Source of the DNA: Crocinitomix sp044361315
GTDB lineage: Bacteria > Bacteroidota > Bacteroidia > Flavobacteriales_D > Crocinitomicaceae
Assembly: GCA_044361315.1 (NCBI GenBank)
Contig: JBIKJA010000006.1
Span: forward strand, 62,001 to 126,000
DNA: 64,000 nt
Direction: 5' to 3'
Positions 8,668 to 18,100 of this stretch are shown piece by piece. The notes under the pieces are model-generated. The model was not told where the DNA came from and did no database searches. It saw only the letters and a program-made list of their open reading frames with translations. Position numbers and translations under genes: made by a program. The stretch's first letter is position 1, and each line of letters opens with the position of its first letter.

Positions 8668-9732
8668 TTATTTTTCAATCATTGACAAAAGGGTATTTGC
8701 CCATTGTTCAGTTGTTAATTTCATTCCAAGTTCGTGACTCTTCGCACTCATTTTAAGCAAGGATTCCTCCTTCAAACTCATCATTTTTTGCATTGCATTT
8801 TTTAGTGCTTGTAGATCGCCTGCTTTAAATTCGAAACCGTTCCCGGCATCCTTACGCAAAGATTCATCTTCCAAAAAAAGCTCTCGAGAACCTATTTCAT
8901 CGCTCAATATCAATGGAAATCCTGCTATTGCGAATTCTTGAACACTGACACCCCAAGGTTCAAACTTACTTGGCAAAATATATACCCCCGTCTCACAAAT
9001 ATACGGTTCCATTTGATTGGGTTGAACAAAACCAAGGTGTTTAATTTTAGGGTGTTCGATTCGTTTTTCCCATTCTTGTCCAGTTCCTGCACACCATAGT
9101 TCCCATTCGTTTGGTGATTCTTCTTGAAGTTGTCGAAAAGCCTCCCATAATTCAAAAATCCCTTTATGCTCGACATACCGCGCAACATAAATGAACTTTT
9201 TGGGGAAAGCGGCTTCTTTTTTGGTTCGATTTGTGTGGTACAAGTTTTCAAATAAAGGCGAATTTGCGCAATAGAAACCAGTAATTGTATGTTTTCCAAA
9301 ACCCAATCGCTGTGCAAATTCTACTTGTTTTGAGCCTGGGACCCAAGCATGGGTAAAATACCGCTTTAAATAGATTGGCGATACCCGAGCTGCAATGTGT
9401 TGTTTTAACGTTCCTTTCCAATGATTATCGAGCGATAAAACCCGAACCACCTTTTTATCCAAAGTTTTGACGATTTTCAAATAATCCTTGTCCATCCAAC
9501 CACTGCAAACCACAATATCTGGGGAAAACTGAAGAATTTCGCGTGTTAATTCATTCGTTTTACCCGACTGTTTCGTAATCACCTTTAAACGGTTAGAATT
9601 TTCGAATTCGAAGGGTGCCTCAGTGTTTGTTGGCCAGCGAATAATCAAAACTTCGGCATTTTCAGACAGTTTTTCGGCACAGGCTAAAAAATATCCTGCA
9701 ATTTCACTGTATAAAAATACTATTTTTGTCAT
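8668..9732 (-). CDS. Glycosyltransferase, GT4/GT1 (GT-B fold)
   Basis: 354 residues. The C-terminal half shows the GT4 pattern: KFIYVARYVEHKGIFELWEAF (about 193-213), ELWCAGTGQEWEKRIEHPKIKHLGFV, then YILPSKFEPWGVSVQEFAIAGFPLILSDEIGSRELF with the conserved E-x7-E-like donor-binding segment. Function: transfer of a sugar from a nucleotide donor to a glycan or lipid acceptor; specificity unknown. First gene of the operon with the thioesterase and the GT9 gene. TACTTTTG (9757-9750, minus) fits a -7 element, giving a leader of about 11 bases. Confidence 0.85.
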   Translation of the reverse strand: MTKIVFLYSEIAGYFLACAEKLSENAEVLIIRWPTNTEAPFEFENSNRLKVITKQSGKTNELTREILQFSPDIVVCSGWMDKDYLKIVKTLDKKVVRVLSLDNHWKGTLKQHIAARVSPIYLKRYFTHAWVPGSKQVEFAQRLGFGKHTITGFYCANSPLFENLYHTNRTKKEAAFPKKFIYVARYVEHKGIFELWEAFRQLQEESPNEWELWCAGTGQEWEKRIEHPKIKHLGFVQPNQMEPYICETGVYILPSKFEPWGVSVQEFAIAGFPLILSDEIGSRELFLEDESLRKDAGNGFEFKAGDLQALKNAMQKMMSLKEESLLKMSAKSHELGMKLTTEQWANTLLSMIEK

Positions 9733-9769
9733 TCAAACTATTAACGGTACAAAAGTACATTTTTGATTT

Positions 9770-10474
9770 ATGTCTACGCTAAAACATACTTTTTTTTGTC
9801 CTTCCATTTCGTTGGGGATCCTTTCAGAAGATGAATCGAACCACGCGGTGAGAGTTTTAAGGTTACAAAACGGGAATGAAGTCACCTTAATTGATGGAAA
9901 AGGCAGGCGGACAATTGCAAAAATCACAAATGCCGATCGGAAAAAATTAGAATTTTCAATTTTAGCTGATTTTCAAGCTCCGCCGCCAAAAACAAACATT
10001 CACATTGCCATCGCTCCAACAAAAAACTTGGATCGATTCGCTTTTTTTCTGGAAAAGGTCGTTGAAATTGGTGTTCAAGAAATTACTCCAATCCTGACAA
10101 AAAATTCAGAACGCAAAGTGTTGATTCCTGGCAAAATAGAAAAATATGCCCTGACCGCGCTCAAGCAATCAGGAAATCTTTTTTTACCTGTATTGAACGA
10201 AGTTGTTTCCTTCAAATCGTTTATGGATATGAATCATTCTACTTCGCAATGCTTGATTGCTCATTGTGATGAGGATAATCAAAAGGTCGAATTGAAAAAT
10301 GTTGTGCTTCCTGAAAAAAATGTCTTAATTTTAATTGGTCCAGAGGGCGATTTTACGAAAGAAGAAGTTAACTTAGCAAAACAAAAAAACTTTACTCCCG
10401 TTAGTTTGGGTGAAAGTAGATTGAGAACAGAAACAGCAGGAATTGTAGCATGTCATACCGTAATTATTATATAA
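9770..10474 (+). CDS. rsmE: 16S rRNA (uracil-1498-N3)-methyltransferase
   Basis: 234 residues, usual length. N-terminal PUA-like domain (HAVRVLRLQNGNEVTLIDGKG), then a SPOUT knot domain: IAPTKNLDRFAFFLEKVVEIGVQEITP, ILIGPEGDFTKEEV and the C-terminal SLGESRLRTETAG loop that binds SAM. It methylates U1498 of 16S rRNA. Divergent from the glycosyltransferase gene across only 37 bases that contain the small palindrome GTAC-AAAA-GTAC (9747-9758). The 3' end overlaps the next gene by 25 bases, so these are one transcript. Confidence 0.95.
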   Translation: MSTLKHTFFCPSISLGILSEDESNHAVRVLRLQNGNEVTLIDGKGRRTIAKITNADRKKLEFSILADFQAPPPKTNIHIAIAPTKNLDRFAFFLEKVVEIGVQEITPILTKNSERKVLIPGKIEKYALTALKQSGNLFLPVLNEVVSFKSFMDMNHSTSQCLIAHCDEDNQKVELKNVVLPEKNVLILIGPEGDFTKEEVNLAKQKNFTPVSLGESRLRTETAGIVACHTVIII

Positions 10475-11130
10475 TTGGCTTTTTGACCGTTTTATTGGTT
10501 TCTTTTCGAGGAACGAGCCAAAATACAAACAATGCTTATCAAATTGCCTTGTTAAAATACAAAGGTGGTGGCGATTGGTATGCAAACCCAACGGCCTTAA
10601 CGAATTTAATCAAATTTTGTAATAAAAATCTTGGCACTACTATTTCTAGCGAATTTGCCACAGTTGATGTCAGTGATCCCGAATTATTCAATTATCCATT
10701 CATTCACATGACTGGGCACGGGAACGTTGTCTTTAGTCCTGCCGAAGCAGAAAATTTACGTAATTATTTATTGGGTGGAGGTTTTTTGCACATTGATGAC
10801 AATTACGGAATGGATCAATTTATTCGTAAAGAGTTAAAAAAGGTGTTTCCAACGGTTGATTTGGTTGAATTGCCCTCAAGTCATGCCATTTATAATCAAA
10901 CCTATAAATTCCCAAAGGGATTGCCAAAAATTCACGAACATGACGGTAAAAGAAGTCAAGGTTTTGGGATTGTTTATGAGGGCAGGTTAGTGTGTTTGTA
11001 TACGTATGAAACAGATTTAAGTGATGGCTGGGAAGATACTGAAGTACATGGCGACAGTGAAGAAAAAAGATTAGAGGCGTTGAGAATGGGTGCAAATATT
11101 ATTGAATATGCGTTTACATCGGTTCACTAA
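10450..11130 (+). CDS. DUF4159 domain protein with signal peptide
   Basis: 226 residues. The N-terminus has a hydrophobic export signal (about 6-22) ending near TSQN. The rest fits DUF4159, a flavodoxin or glutamine-amidotransferase-like fold: ALLKYKGGGDWYANPTALTNLIKF, YPFIHMTGHGNVVFSPAEAENLRNYLLGGGFLHIDDNYG (about 78-116), then SHAIYNQTYKFPKGLPKIHEHDG. The function of the family is unknown; it is usually linked to membrane protein complexes. Here it is short and stand-alone, overlapping rsmE by 25 bases and the following gene by 23. Confidence 0.8.
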   Translation: MSYRNYYIIGFLTVLLVSFRGTSQNTNNAYQIALLKYKGGGDWYANPTALTNLIKFCNKNLGTTISSEFATVDVSDPELFNYPFIHMTGHGNVVFSPAEAENLRNYLLGGGFLHIDDNYGMDQFIRKELKKVFPTVDLVELPSSHAIYNQTYKFPKGLPKIHEHDGKRSQGFGIVYEGRLVCLYTYETDLSDGWEDTEVHGDSEEKRLEALRMGANIIEYAFTSVH

Positions 11131-12160
11131 ATTTTTCTTTTTTTGCGGGTTTTTACTTTCTGGGTTAGATGTATTTGCCTTTGCTGATTCAACCAAGAAC
11201 GTTTCCTTGTCTCCTTACCGAGATGAATATAATCCTTGGTTTACACTCACCAAATTCCAACGTGGATTCGACAGCGATTCGTTGCGCCTTAGTCTCAATA
11301 TTTTAGAAACAAAACCAAGAAAAGAATGGAATCGGCAAGACAGTTTAGAATTTGCCCAATCATCTTTACAAACAGGAAACATTGCCTTATCCAATTATTA
11401 TTTTGATGCTTTGTCAGTGGATTACGACACTGAGAATGTGTATTGGTGGGAACAAATGATGCTTTTTCTTCAGCAAAAAGAATACGAAGCAGGGATCGAA
11501 TCCATTCACAAATCGGTGACCGGGCGCGCGGATTACTCGAAAATTTATTTTATTGATCGCTTACTTTTGAGTTATCTCGAAAATGAAAAAGACGATAAAT
11601 GGTATCGTACACAGCGCACCTTAAAATGGGATGTAGATTCCTCCTTAATCCTTGAAGATAAATCGAGTGAACGCTTTAAAAATGAGGTATTAATTCCTTT
11701 AGAAAATTTAAATTTTGTGATTCATTTGATGATTCATTATATCCATGCGGATGATCCGATTCTTGCCTCGGCCTGTTACGAAATGGGAATCATCCTCGAA
11801 AATCATGTGTCGTTAACTCAAGCCTATATTGCGTATAGCTTAGGTCGCAATTACAATAAATGGGACAAACGAATTTTAAAGAACATTAAAGCTGTAAAGG
11901 CAAAATTGAGTGAAAAAAAATACAAAATTCCAATTTTTAGGCGGTATTTCCCTCGCATCGAAAAATGGCGTTTCGAATACGAAGTTTTAAAAGAAAAACT
12001 CTTGGCTTCTAATGGCGATACCTTGGTCGAGGAAACACCTAAAATGATGGTTCCAAAAAAAGAAATCAATCTTCCTTTTCGAGTAGACCTTGTAATTGTT
12101 ATTGGTGTCTTCCTTTTAATTATACTTGTCATCTTTTTTCTAAAAACTAATAAAAAATAA
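11108..12160 (+). CDS. Hypothetical membrane-anchored protein with helical repeats
   Basis: 350 residues from the ATG at 11108, chosen over the GTG at 11090 because the signal-like segment KFFFFCGFLLSGLDVFAFA starts there. The body is helical, with spacing that recalls tetratricopeptide repeats (for example EFAQSSLQTGNIALSNYYFDAL), but no clear TPR consensus. One C-terminal membrane helix (VDLVIVIGVFLLIILVIFFL) is followed by a short lysine tail. No family recognised. The stop codon overlaps the start of the next gene (TAATG), so both are probably co-translated. Confidence 0.7.
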   Translation: MRLHRFTKFFFFCGFLLSGLDVFAFADSTKNVSLSPYRDEYNPWFTLTKFQRGFDSDSLRLSLNILETKPRKEWNRQDSLEFAQSSLQTGNIALSNYYFDALSVDYDTENVYWWEQMMLFLQQKEYEAGIESIHKSVTGRADYSKIYFIDRLLLSYLENEKDDKWYRTQRTLKWDVDSSLILEDKSSERFKNEVLIPLENLNFVIHLMIHYIHADDPILASACYEMGIILENHVSLTQAYIAYSLGRNYNKWDKRILKNIKAVKAKLSEKKYKIPIFRRYFPRIEKWRFEYEVLKEKLLASNGDTLVEETPKMMVPKKEINLPFRVDLVIVIGVFLLIILVIFFLKTNKK

Positions 12161-12603
12161 TGTTAATGAAATTAATCAACCTACTTTTAATCGTTTTATT
12201 TTTTGGCATTTTTTCGTGCAAAAACCCTGAAGAATTGGTCGTAGAAACTGTAGAAAGTACACCAAGTGCTACCATTGTGAACGATTTCAAAGCTTTCAGT
12301 AATTCGGCTCCAACAGGCATCACGGCTGTTGCCATTAAAGGAAATAAAATGAGTTTAACGGTTCAATATAATGGTGGCTGTCAAAAACATACATTTCAAC
12401 TACTTGGACATCGCATGATCTCAAAATCGTTGCCACCTCAACGCAGCATTCTCCTATTTCATGATGCAAATGGAGACGATTGTCGTGAATTAGTTCAAGA
12501 GGTATTGGTTTTTGAAATCTCAGCCTTGGGTTACAATAGCGAAGCAACCACCCTTATTTTAGAAGGTTACGAGCCTCAAATTTTGTTTACGCCGGTGAAA
12601 TAA
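12160..12603 (+). CDS. Hypothetical lipoprotein
   Basis: 147 residues. The N-terminus MLMKLINLLLIVLFFGIFSC is a lipoprotein signal with the lipobox Cys at residue 20, followed by KNPEE. The mature part has mixed beta character (MSLTVQYNGGCQKHTFQLLGH) and three Cys. No family recognised. It is the last gene of the rsmE-led operon and ends 22 bases before the convergent hemB. Confidence 0.75.
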   Translation: MLMKLINLLLIVLFFGIFSCKNPEELVVETVESTPSATIVNDFKAFSNSAPTGITAVAIKGNKMSLTVQYNGGCQKHTFQLLGHRMISKSLPPQRSILLFHDANGDDCRELVQEVLVFEISALGYNSEATTLILEGYEPQILFTPVK

Positions 12604-12625
12604 ATTTAGGTTTGATTTTCTCAAC

Positions 12626-13600
12626 TCATTTACCTGCATACAATTGAGCAAAATCTTTTGCAAAATACGTCAAAATCACATCTGCACCTGCGCGTTTGAT
12701 GCTTAACAACATTTCTGGCATTGCTGTGTTGTACGTTAACCAACCTTTTTCGCATGCCGCTTTCAACATGGCATATTCGCCACTCACGTTGTATGCCGCA
12801 ATGGGCAAAACACTTGATTCTTTGAGTAAATGAATGATGTCAAGATAACAAAGTGCTGGTTTAACCATCAAAAAATCTGCACCTTCAAGTGTATCCAATT
12901 CCGCTTCTCGTAACGCTTCAATTTTGTTGGCGGGATTCATTTGATAGGTTTTTTTATCACCACTTTTTGGTGCTGAATCCAACGCTTCGCGGAAAGGGCC
13001 ATAAAAGGCACTTGCATACTTAGCGGTGTAAGACATAATTGAAGTATCTTCAAACCCATTTTTATCCAAAGCTTCTCGAATAAATCCAACCCGTCCGTCC
13101 ATCATGTCCGAAGGTCCAATAATATCAATCCCTGCTTGCGCTTGACACACGGCCATATCTGCTAAAATCGGCAAAGTTTGGTCGTTTAAAATAAGTCCAT
13201 TTTCCACCAAGCCGTCGTGTCCATCCGAACTGTAAGGGTCCATCGCAACATCACTCATCAATACAATTCCCGGAAATCTTTCCTTTAATTGACGAATCGC
13301 TTCGAGATAGAAATTAGAGGATTTTAGTGAATACGAAGCTGTTTTATCTTTAAAATGATCTTGAACAGCGGGAAATAAAACAAACGTTTTTATACCGAGT
13401 CTAATACATTGATCAATCTCATGCATTAAATCACTTAAATTCATTCGAAAAATCCCTGGCATCGAACTAATTTCTTGTTTTTCCAGATGCGATTCGAGCA
13501 AAAAGATGGGATAAATCAAGTGAGCGGGCCGCAAATTAGTTTCTTCAATCATTTGACGAATGACTTCATTTTTCCTATTTCGACGTGGTCGGATTTGCAT
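12626..13600 (-). CDS. hemB: Delta-aminolevulinic acid dehydratase (porphobilinogen synthase)
   Basis: 324 residues from the ATG at 13600; the longer TTG start at 13615 is less likely because IRPRRNRKNEVIRQM is the usual N-terminus. It condenses two 5-aminolevulinate molecules to porphobilinogen in haem synthesis. LMSDVAMDPYSSDGHDG is the metal site with Asp in place of the Cys residues of zinc enzymes, and MVKPALCYLDII contains the Schiff-base lysine. IGPSDMMDGRVGFIREALD is also canonical. TAAATTTG (13620-13613, minus) matches a -7 element but would leave only a few leader bases, and no TTG lies at the right distance. Confidence 0.95.
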   Translation of the reverse strand: MQIRPRRNRKNEVIRQMIEETNLRPAHLIYPIFLLESHLEKQEISSMPGIFRMNLSDLMHEIDQCIRLGIKTFVLFPAVQDHFKDKTASYSLKSSNFYLEAIRQLKERFPGIVLMSDVAMDPYSSDGHDGLVENGLILNDQTLPILADMAVCQAQAGIDIIGPSDMMDGRVGFIREALDKNGFEDTSIMSYTAKYASAFYGPFREALDSAPKSGDKKTYQMNPANKIEALREAELDTLEGADFLMVKPALCYLDIIHLLKESSVLPIAAYNVSGEYAMLKAACEKGWLTYNTAMPEMLLSIKRAGADVILTYFAKDFAQLYAGK

Positions 13601-13722
13601 GACTTTTTTTTGCAAATTTACGATTAATGATGGAAATTAACTTTAAATCCAGCCGAGAACTTACTTCAAAAGACAATATTCATGCGGTATTTGATAATTT
13701 TATGGTTTACTATCAATAATCT

Positions 13723-13753
13723 TTGAGAAAATCGATTTATTTTTTTAGTTTTG
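13723..13753 (+). promoter_or_regulatory. Promoter TTG-N20-TAGTTTTG upstream of the lipoprotein gene
   Basis: TTG at 13723-13725 and TAGTTTTG at 13746-13753 with a 20-base spacer match the Bacteroidota housekeeping promoter. Transcription would begin near 13760, which makes the ATG at 13769 the start and excludes the in-frame TTG at 13751. Confidence 0.65.
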
Positions 13754-13768
13754 AAACAAATTAAAGCT

Positions 13769-14683
13769 ATGAATTCTGCCTTTTCTTTATTAATGATCTC
13801 GATTGTGGGTCTCGTCTTATTTTCATGTAGTGGAGATGGCGTAGGCGTATCACCTGATCAACTAGATAGCGATGAGTTAATTGTAGTAACAGACAATGTT
13901 TTAGATTCAACTGAATCGATGAACACAAACATTAATGGAAAAATTTTCAGCATTCCATCTCCTATTCAAATGGTGAGTTTGATTAAAAAACAAGATGACG
14001 TTTACAATGCTTCCGTGATGACAGATGCAGGAAATGTGGATAAATTTACAACCACGTTCAAACGAGCAATTAATATGGGGGTGTATGGCGCAGATTTAGG
14101 GTATGCAACCATTTACGAAAAAAATCTTCAAGCGGTTTCTTATTTAAATTCTGTTGATAAATTATCCACTGAACTTGGTATTGCGGGAGCATTTGATGCG
14201 GATTTAGTTCAACGGTTCATTGATAACGGAAACAACCAAGATTCTATGCTCATTATTATGTCAGAAGGTTATCGAAAAGGTGACCAATTTTTGAAAGATA
14301 ATGAGCAACACGATTTGGCATCCTTAATTTTAACAGGTGGATGGATTGAATCTATGTTTTTTGCGACAACTTCATTTCAAAAAACAAAGAATCAAGAAAT
14401 TGCCAACCGAATTGGTGAACAAAAGACGGCATTAAAAACTATTGTTGATCTTTTGAAGGATTTTAACGGCGAAGGAACTTACACCGATTTAATTACGAAA
14501 TTAACTGATTTACAAACAGATTTCGATAAAATTGAGTTTAATTACCAATTTGTTGAACCTGTTACCATTCCTGAAAAATTTCAAACCAACATCAAAAGTA
14601 AATCTTATGTCAAAATTGACGAAAAGATTATCGGTAGCATTACCAAGAAAATTAAAACAATTAGAAACGAATTAATCGGATAA
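13769..14683 (+). CDS. Hypothetical lipoprotein
   Basis: 304 residues from the ATG at 13769, supported by the promoter just upstream. The signal ends in the lipobox LFSC followed by SGDG, so it is a lipoprotein. The mature protein is largely helical, with a long region containing FKRAINMGVYGADLGYATIYEKN and ILTGGWIESMFFATTSFQ, a pattern I have seen in uncharacterised Bacteroidota lipoproteins but cannot name. First gene of a plus-strand group with a small secreted protein (3-base gap) and a large ABC transporter. Confidence 0.75.
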   Translation: MNSAFSLLMISIVGLVLFSCSGDGVGVSPDQLDSDELIVVTDNVLDSTESMNTNINGKIFSIPSPIQMVSLIKKQDDVYNASVMTDAGNVDKFTTTFKRAINMGVYGADLGYATIYEKNLQAVSYLNSVDKLSTELGIAGAFDADLVQRFIDNGNNQDSMLIIMSEGYRKGDQFLKDNEQHDLASLILTGGWIESMFFATTSFQKTKNQEIANRIGEQKTALKTIVDLLKDFNGEGTYTDLITKLTDLQTDFDKIEFNYQFVEPVTIPEKFQTNIKSKSYVKIDEKIIGSITKKIKTIRNELIG

Positions 14684-14685
14684 CA

Positions 14686-15117
14686 ATGAAAAAACAACTT
14701 TTAGTGCTCATATTATTCGTTTTAGCAGGATCTGGTTTTTCACAAGAATGTGATTCATTAACTGCGATTTGCAACAAGCATCTTTCGGCGGATGCTAAAA
14801 AAGGGAAAATTTTTATTTCCGATGGTCAGGTTTATAAAGCATTTGTGGATGCCGAACAAGCAGCAGAATTCAAAGTAACTTTGTACGGCGGATCAACGTA
14901 TCGTATAGCTGGGACAGCTGGAGAAAAAGACAATTATGTGATTTTTAATGTCTATGATGAGGAGCGAAATTTACTTTTCACCAATAAAGATTATAAAAAC
15001 AAACCGTATTGGGATTTTAAGATAGATAATACACTAGATTGTTATATTGAGGCGTATTTGGATGTGGATAAAAAAGTGTCAGGTTGCATAGTTGTGTTAC
15101 TTGGATTTCAAAAATAA
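14686..15117 (+). CDS. Hypothetical secreted protein
   Basis: 143 residues with a signal peptide (MKKQLLVLILFVLAGSGFSQ) and cleavage near residue 20. The mature part is beta-rich, with FKVTLYGGSTYRIAGTAGEKDNYVIFNVYDEERN (about 63-96), a jelly-roll-like pattern, and a pair of Cys near each end that could form disulfides. No family recognised. It starts 3 bases after the lipoprotein gene and ends 23 bases before the ABC transporter gene, so the three are probably transcribed together. Confidence 0.7.
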   Translation: MKKQLLVLILFVLAGSGFSQECDSLTAICNKHLSADAKKGKIFISDGQVYKAFVDAEQAAEFKVTLYGGSTYRIAGTAGEKDNYVIFNVYDEERNLLFTNKDYKNKPYWDFKIDNTLDCYIEAYLDVDKKVSGCIVVLLGFQK

Positions 15118-15139
15118 AATAGATTTAGTTTACTCGTAA

Positions 15140-18100
15140 ATGAGCCAACGGATATTAAAAGCCTTAATGCAACTCTTCGCAATTATTGCGAGGCTGGATG
15201 AAGAAATTGATTTGCAAAACCCGGTCACGAACGGAAATGGCAGAAAAATTGTTCATGCCTTTTTAACGCAGGAATTAGGTTCGGCAGCCGTTGAAGAATA
15301 TTTAAATTTATTCGACGAATTTTTGATCGCTTATCAAGGAAAGTCAACCAAAAAAGACGGTGTTCGAAAAAAAACATCTGTTCATTCTGTAAAAGTACTT
15401 CGCATCTGTACACAAATCAACGAAGAATTGGCGCAACGCCAAAAAATGATTGTGTTGGTGCGAATTTTAGAATTTATAAATACCAATGAATCGGTAACGG
15501 AGCAAGAATTACAATTTGCACAAACAGTCGCAGAAACTTTTAATTTATCGATGGAGGAATACAATGAAATCAAAGATTTTGTTGAAAGCCCTCTCAGTAA
15601 AATTATTGACGATTCGAACTTACTATACATTACTGGAAATCCTGTTGAGAATTTTGTCCACGCAAAACATATCTATGCAGATGGCATTGATGGCGAAATT
15701 CGGGTATTGAAGATTGAGAGTGTAAACTTTCACTTTTTTAAATATTTAGGAAAATCAGAGGTAAATTTAAATGGGCAGCCTGTTCGTCCTTATCGGCATT
15801 TAATCTTAAATCAAGGGAGCTCTATTCGTTCTTCGAAAGTGAGTCCAATTTATTACAGCGACATCATTGGAAAATTTTTGGCAGACAATACACAAACGAA
15901 GATCGTATTTAAAGCAGAAAATGTTGTTTACCGATTTAAAGCGGGGAATATTGGACTTCACAATTTTAATTTTGCTGAAGAATCTGGTTCTTTACTTGGG
16001 ATTATGGGGGGATCGGGTGCTGGTAAATCTACCCTATTAAATATCCTCAATGGGAACTACGCGCCTAACGAAGGTTCCGTTACGATCAATGGTGTTGATA
16101 TTCATAAAGAAAAAAGTAAAATTGAAGGGGTTATCGGGTATGTTTCTCAAGATGATTTATTGATTGAAGAATTGTCTGTTTATCAGAATCTGTTCTATAA
16201 CGCTAAATTGTGCTTCGGAGGATTGAGTGAGCGAATGATTGCAAAAAAAGTATTATCCCTTTTAAAATCATTGGGATTATACGAAATAAGAGAGTTAAAG
16301 GTCGGCAGTCCACTTGATAAAACGATTTCTGGTGGACAACGAAAGCGGGTAAATATTGCTTTAGAGCTTATTCGTGAACCTTCTGTACTGTTTGTGGATG
16401 AACCAACTTCAGGATTATCTTCTCGAGATTCTGAAAACATCATGGACCTTTTAAAGGAGCTTGCGTTGAAAGGCAAACTTATTTTTGTGGTCATTCATCA
16501 GCCTTCTTCAGACATTTTCAAAATGTTTGATAAATTATTGATTTTAGATGTTGGTGGTTATCCAATCTACAATGGAAATCCGGTGGATGCAGTGATTTAT
16601 TTCAAAAATCTAATCAACCACGCAAAAAGTAATGAAAGTGAATGTCCTGTTTGCGGTAATGTAAACCCCGAACAGATTTTCAATATAATCGAATCGAAAG
16701 TTGTGGATGAATACGGTTCAATGACCAGACATCGGAAAGTATCACCGAAAGAATGGAATGAACATTATTTAGCTGAAATGAATAAGAATTTGCATTCAAT
16801 TGAGCATCAGGGAAATGAAATTCCAGAAAGTACTTTCAAGAAACCAACCATGTTCAGCCAACTTGGGGTGTTTTTTGTGCGTGATGTTTTGTCTAAATTG
16901 ACGAACAAACAATACATGATTATTAATTTGTTAGAAGCACCAGTTTTAGCGTTTGTATTGTCATTCTTTGTCAAGTTTTACAACAGTAATGAGGGCGATG
17001 CTTATACCTTCAGCGAAAATCAAAATATTCCACCGTTTTTATTTATTTCAGTTATTGTCGCCCTATTTATTGGATTGACAGTAGCAGCGGAAGAGATTAT
17101 CAAGGATCAAAAAATCCTAAAACGCGAAAGTTTCTTAAACCTCAGCCGAGGCTCTTATTTAGCGTCAAAAATATCTATCATGTTTATTATTTCGGCGATA
17201 CAAATGTTTCTTTTTGTGTTGATTGGCAATACAATTTTGGAAATCAGAGGAATGTGGCTCGAATATTGGCTCATCCTTTTCAGTCTTTCTTGTTTCGCAA
17301 ATTTGCTAGGATTAAATATTTCTGCGAGTTTCAATTCGGTCAAAGTAATTTATATCTTGATTCCTATCTTAATAATTCCTCAACTTCTTTTTAGTGGGGT
17401 GATTGTGAAGTTTGACAAATTACATCCGCTTTTTGGTGATGAAAGTACCGTTCCTTTTGTTGGTAACGTTATGGCCTCGCGATGGGCGTACGAAGCACTT
17501 GCTGTAACCCAATTTAAAAATAACGAATACAATGAAATTTTCTTTGAGTACGAAAAAAACAAAAGCTTTGCCTCGTGGAAAAAAGATTATTGGCTCCAAG
17601 AATTAAATGCTGAATTAGATTTTGTTAAAACGAATCTTTCTGATCCTACCAAAAAAGATGATTTAAAGCAGTCTTTTGAAATTTTGACAAATGAAATTGA
17701 ATGTGAACAAACCTTTATCCAAAACTTGAAATGTGATAATTGCTGCGCCGAATTAAGTATAGAAAAATTCAAACCAGAAACGTACGATCGAATTAAGAAC
17801 TATTTTAATATTCTAAAATCTCATTATAAGTCAATTGCAGATAAAAACAGAATCAAAATTGATGATAAAACAAAAGAGATTATTGACAAAAATAATAAAG
17901 ATGTTTACCTCGATTTGGTTAATTTAAACACAAACAAATCACTTACTCAATTTGTCACCAATAAAACGGATTTAACTAAACTTGTCGAATCAAACGGGCG
18001 TTTAATTCAAAAAGCAGATCCAATCTATCTTGATCCTTATGATGTCGGATTTTTTTCTGCTCATTTTTACGCACCTCGTAAACGAATTTTTGGAGAATAC

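Noticed and set aside
13613..13620. TAAATTTG as a full hemB promoter
   Set aside because: No TTG at 17-23 bases upstream and the leader would be only a few bases, so it was not listed as a feature.
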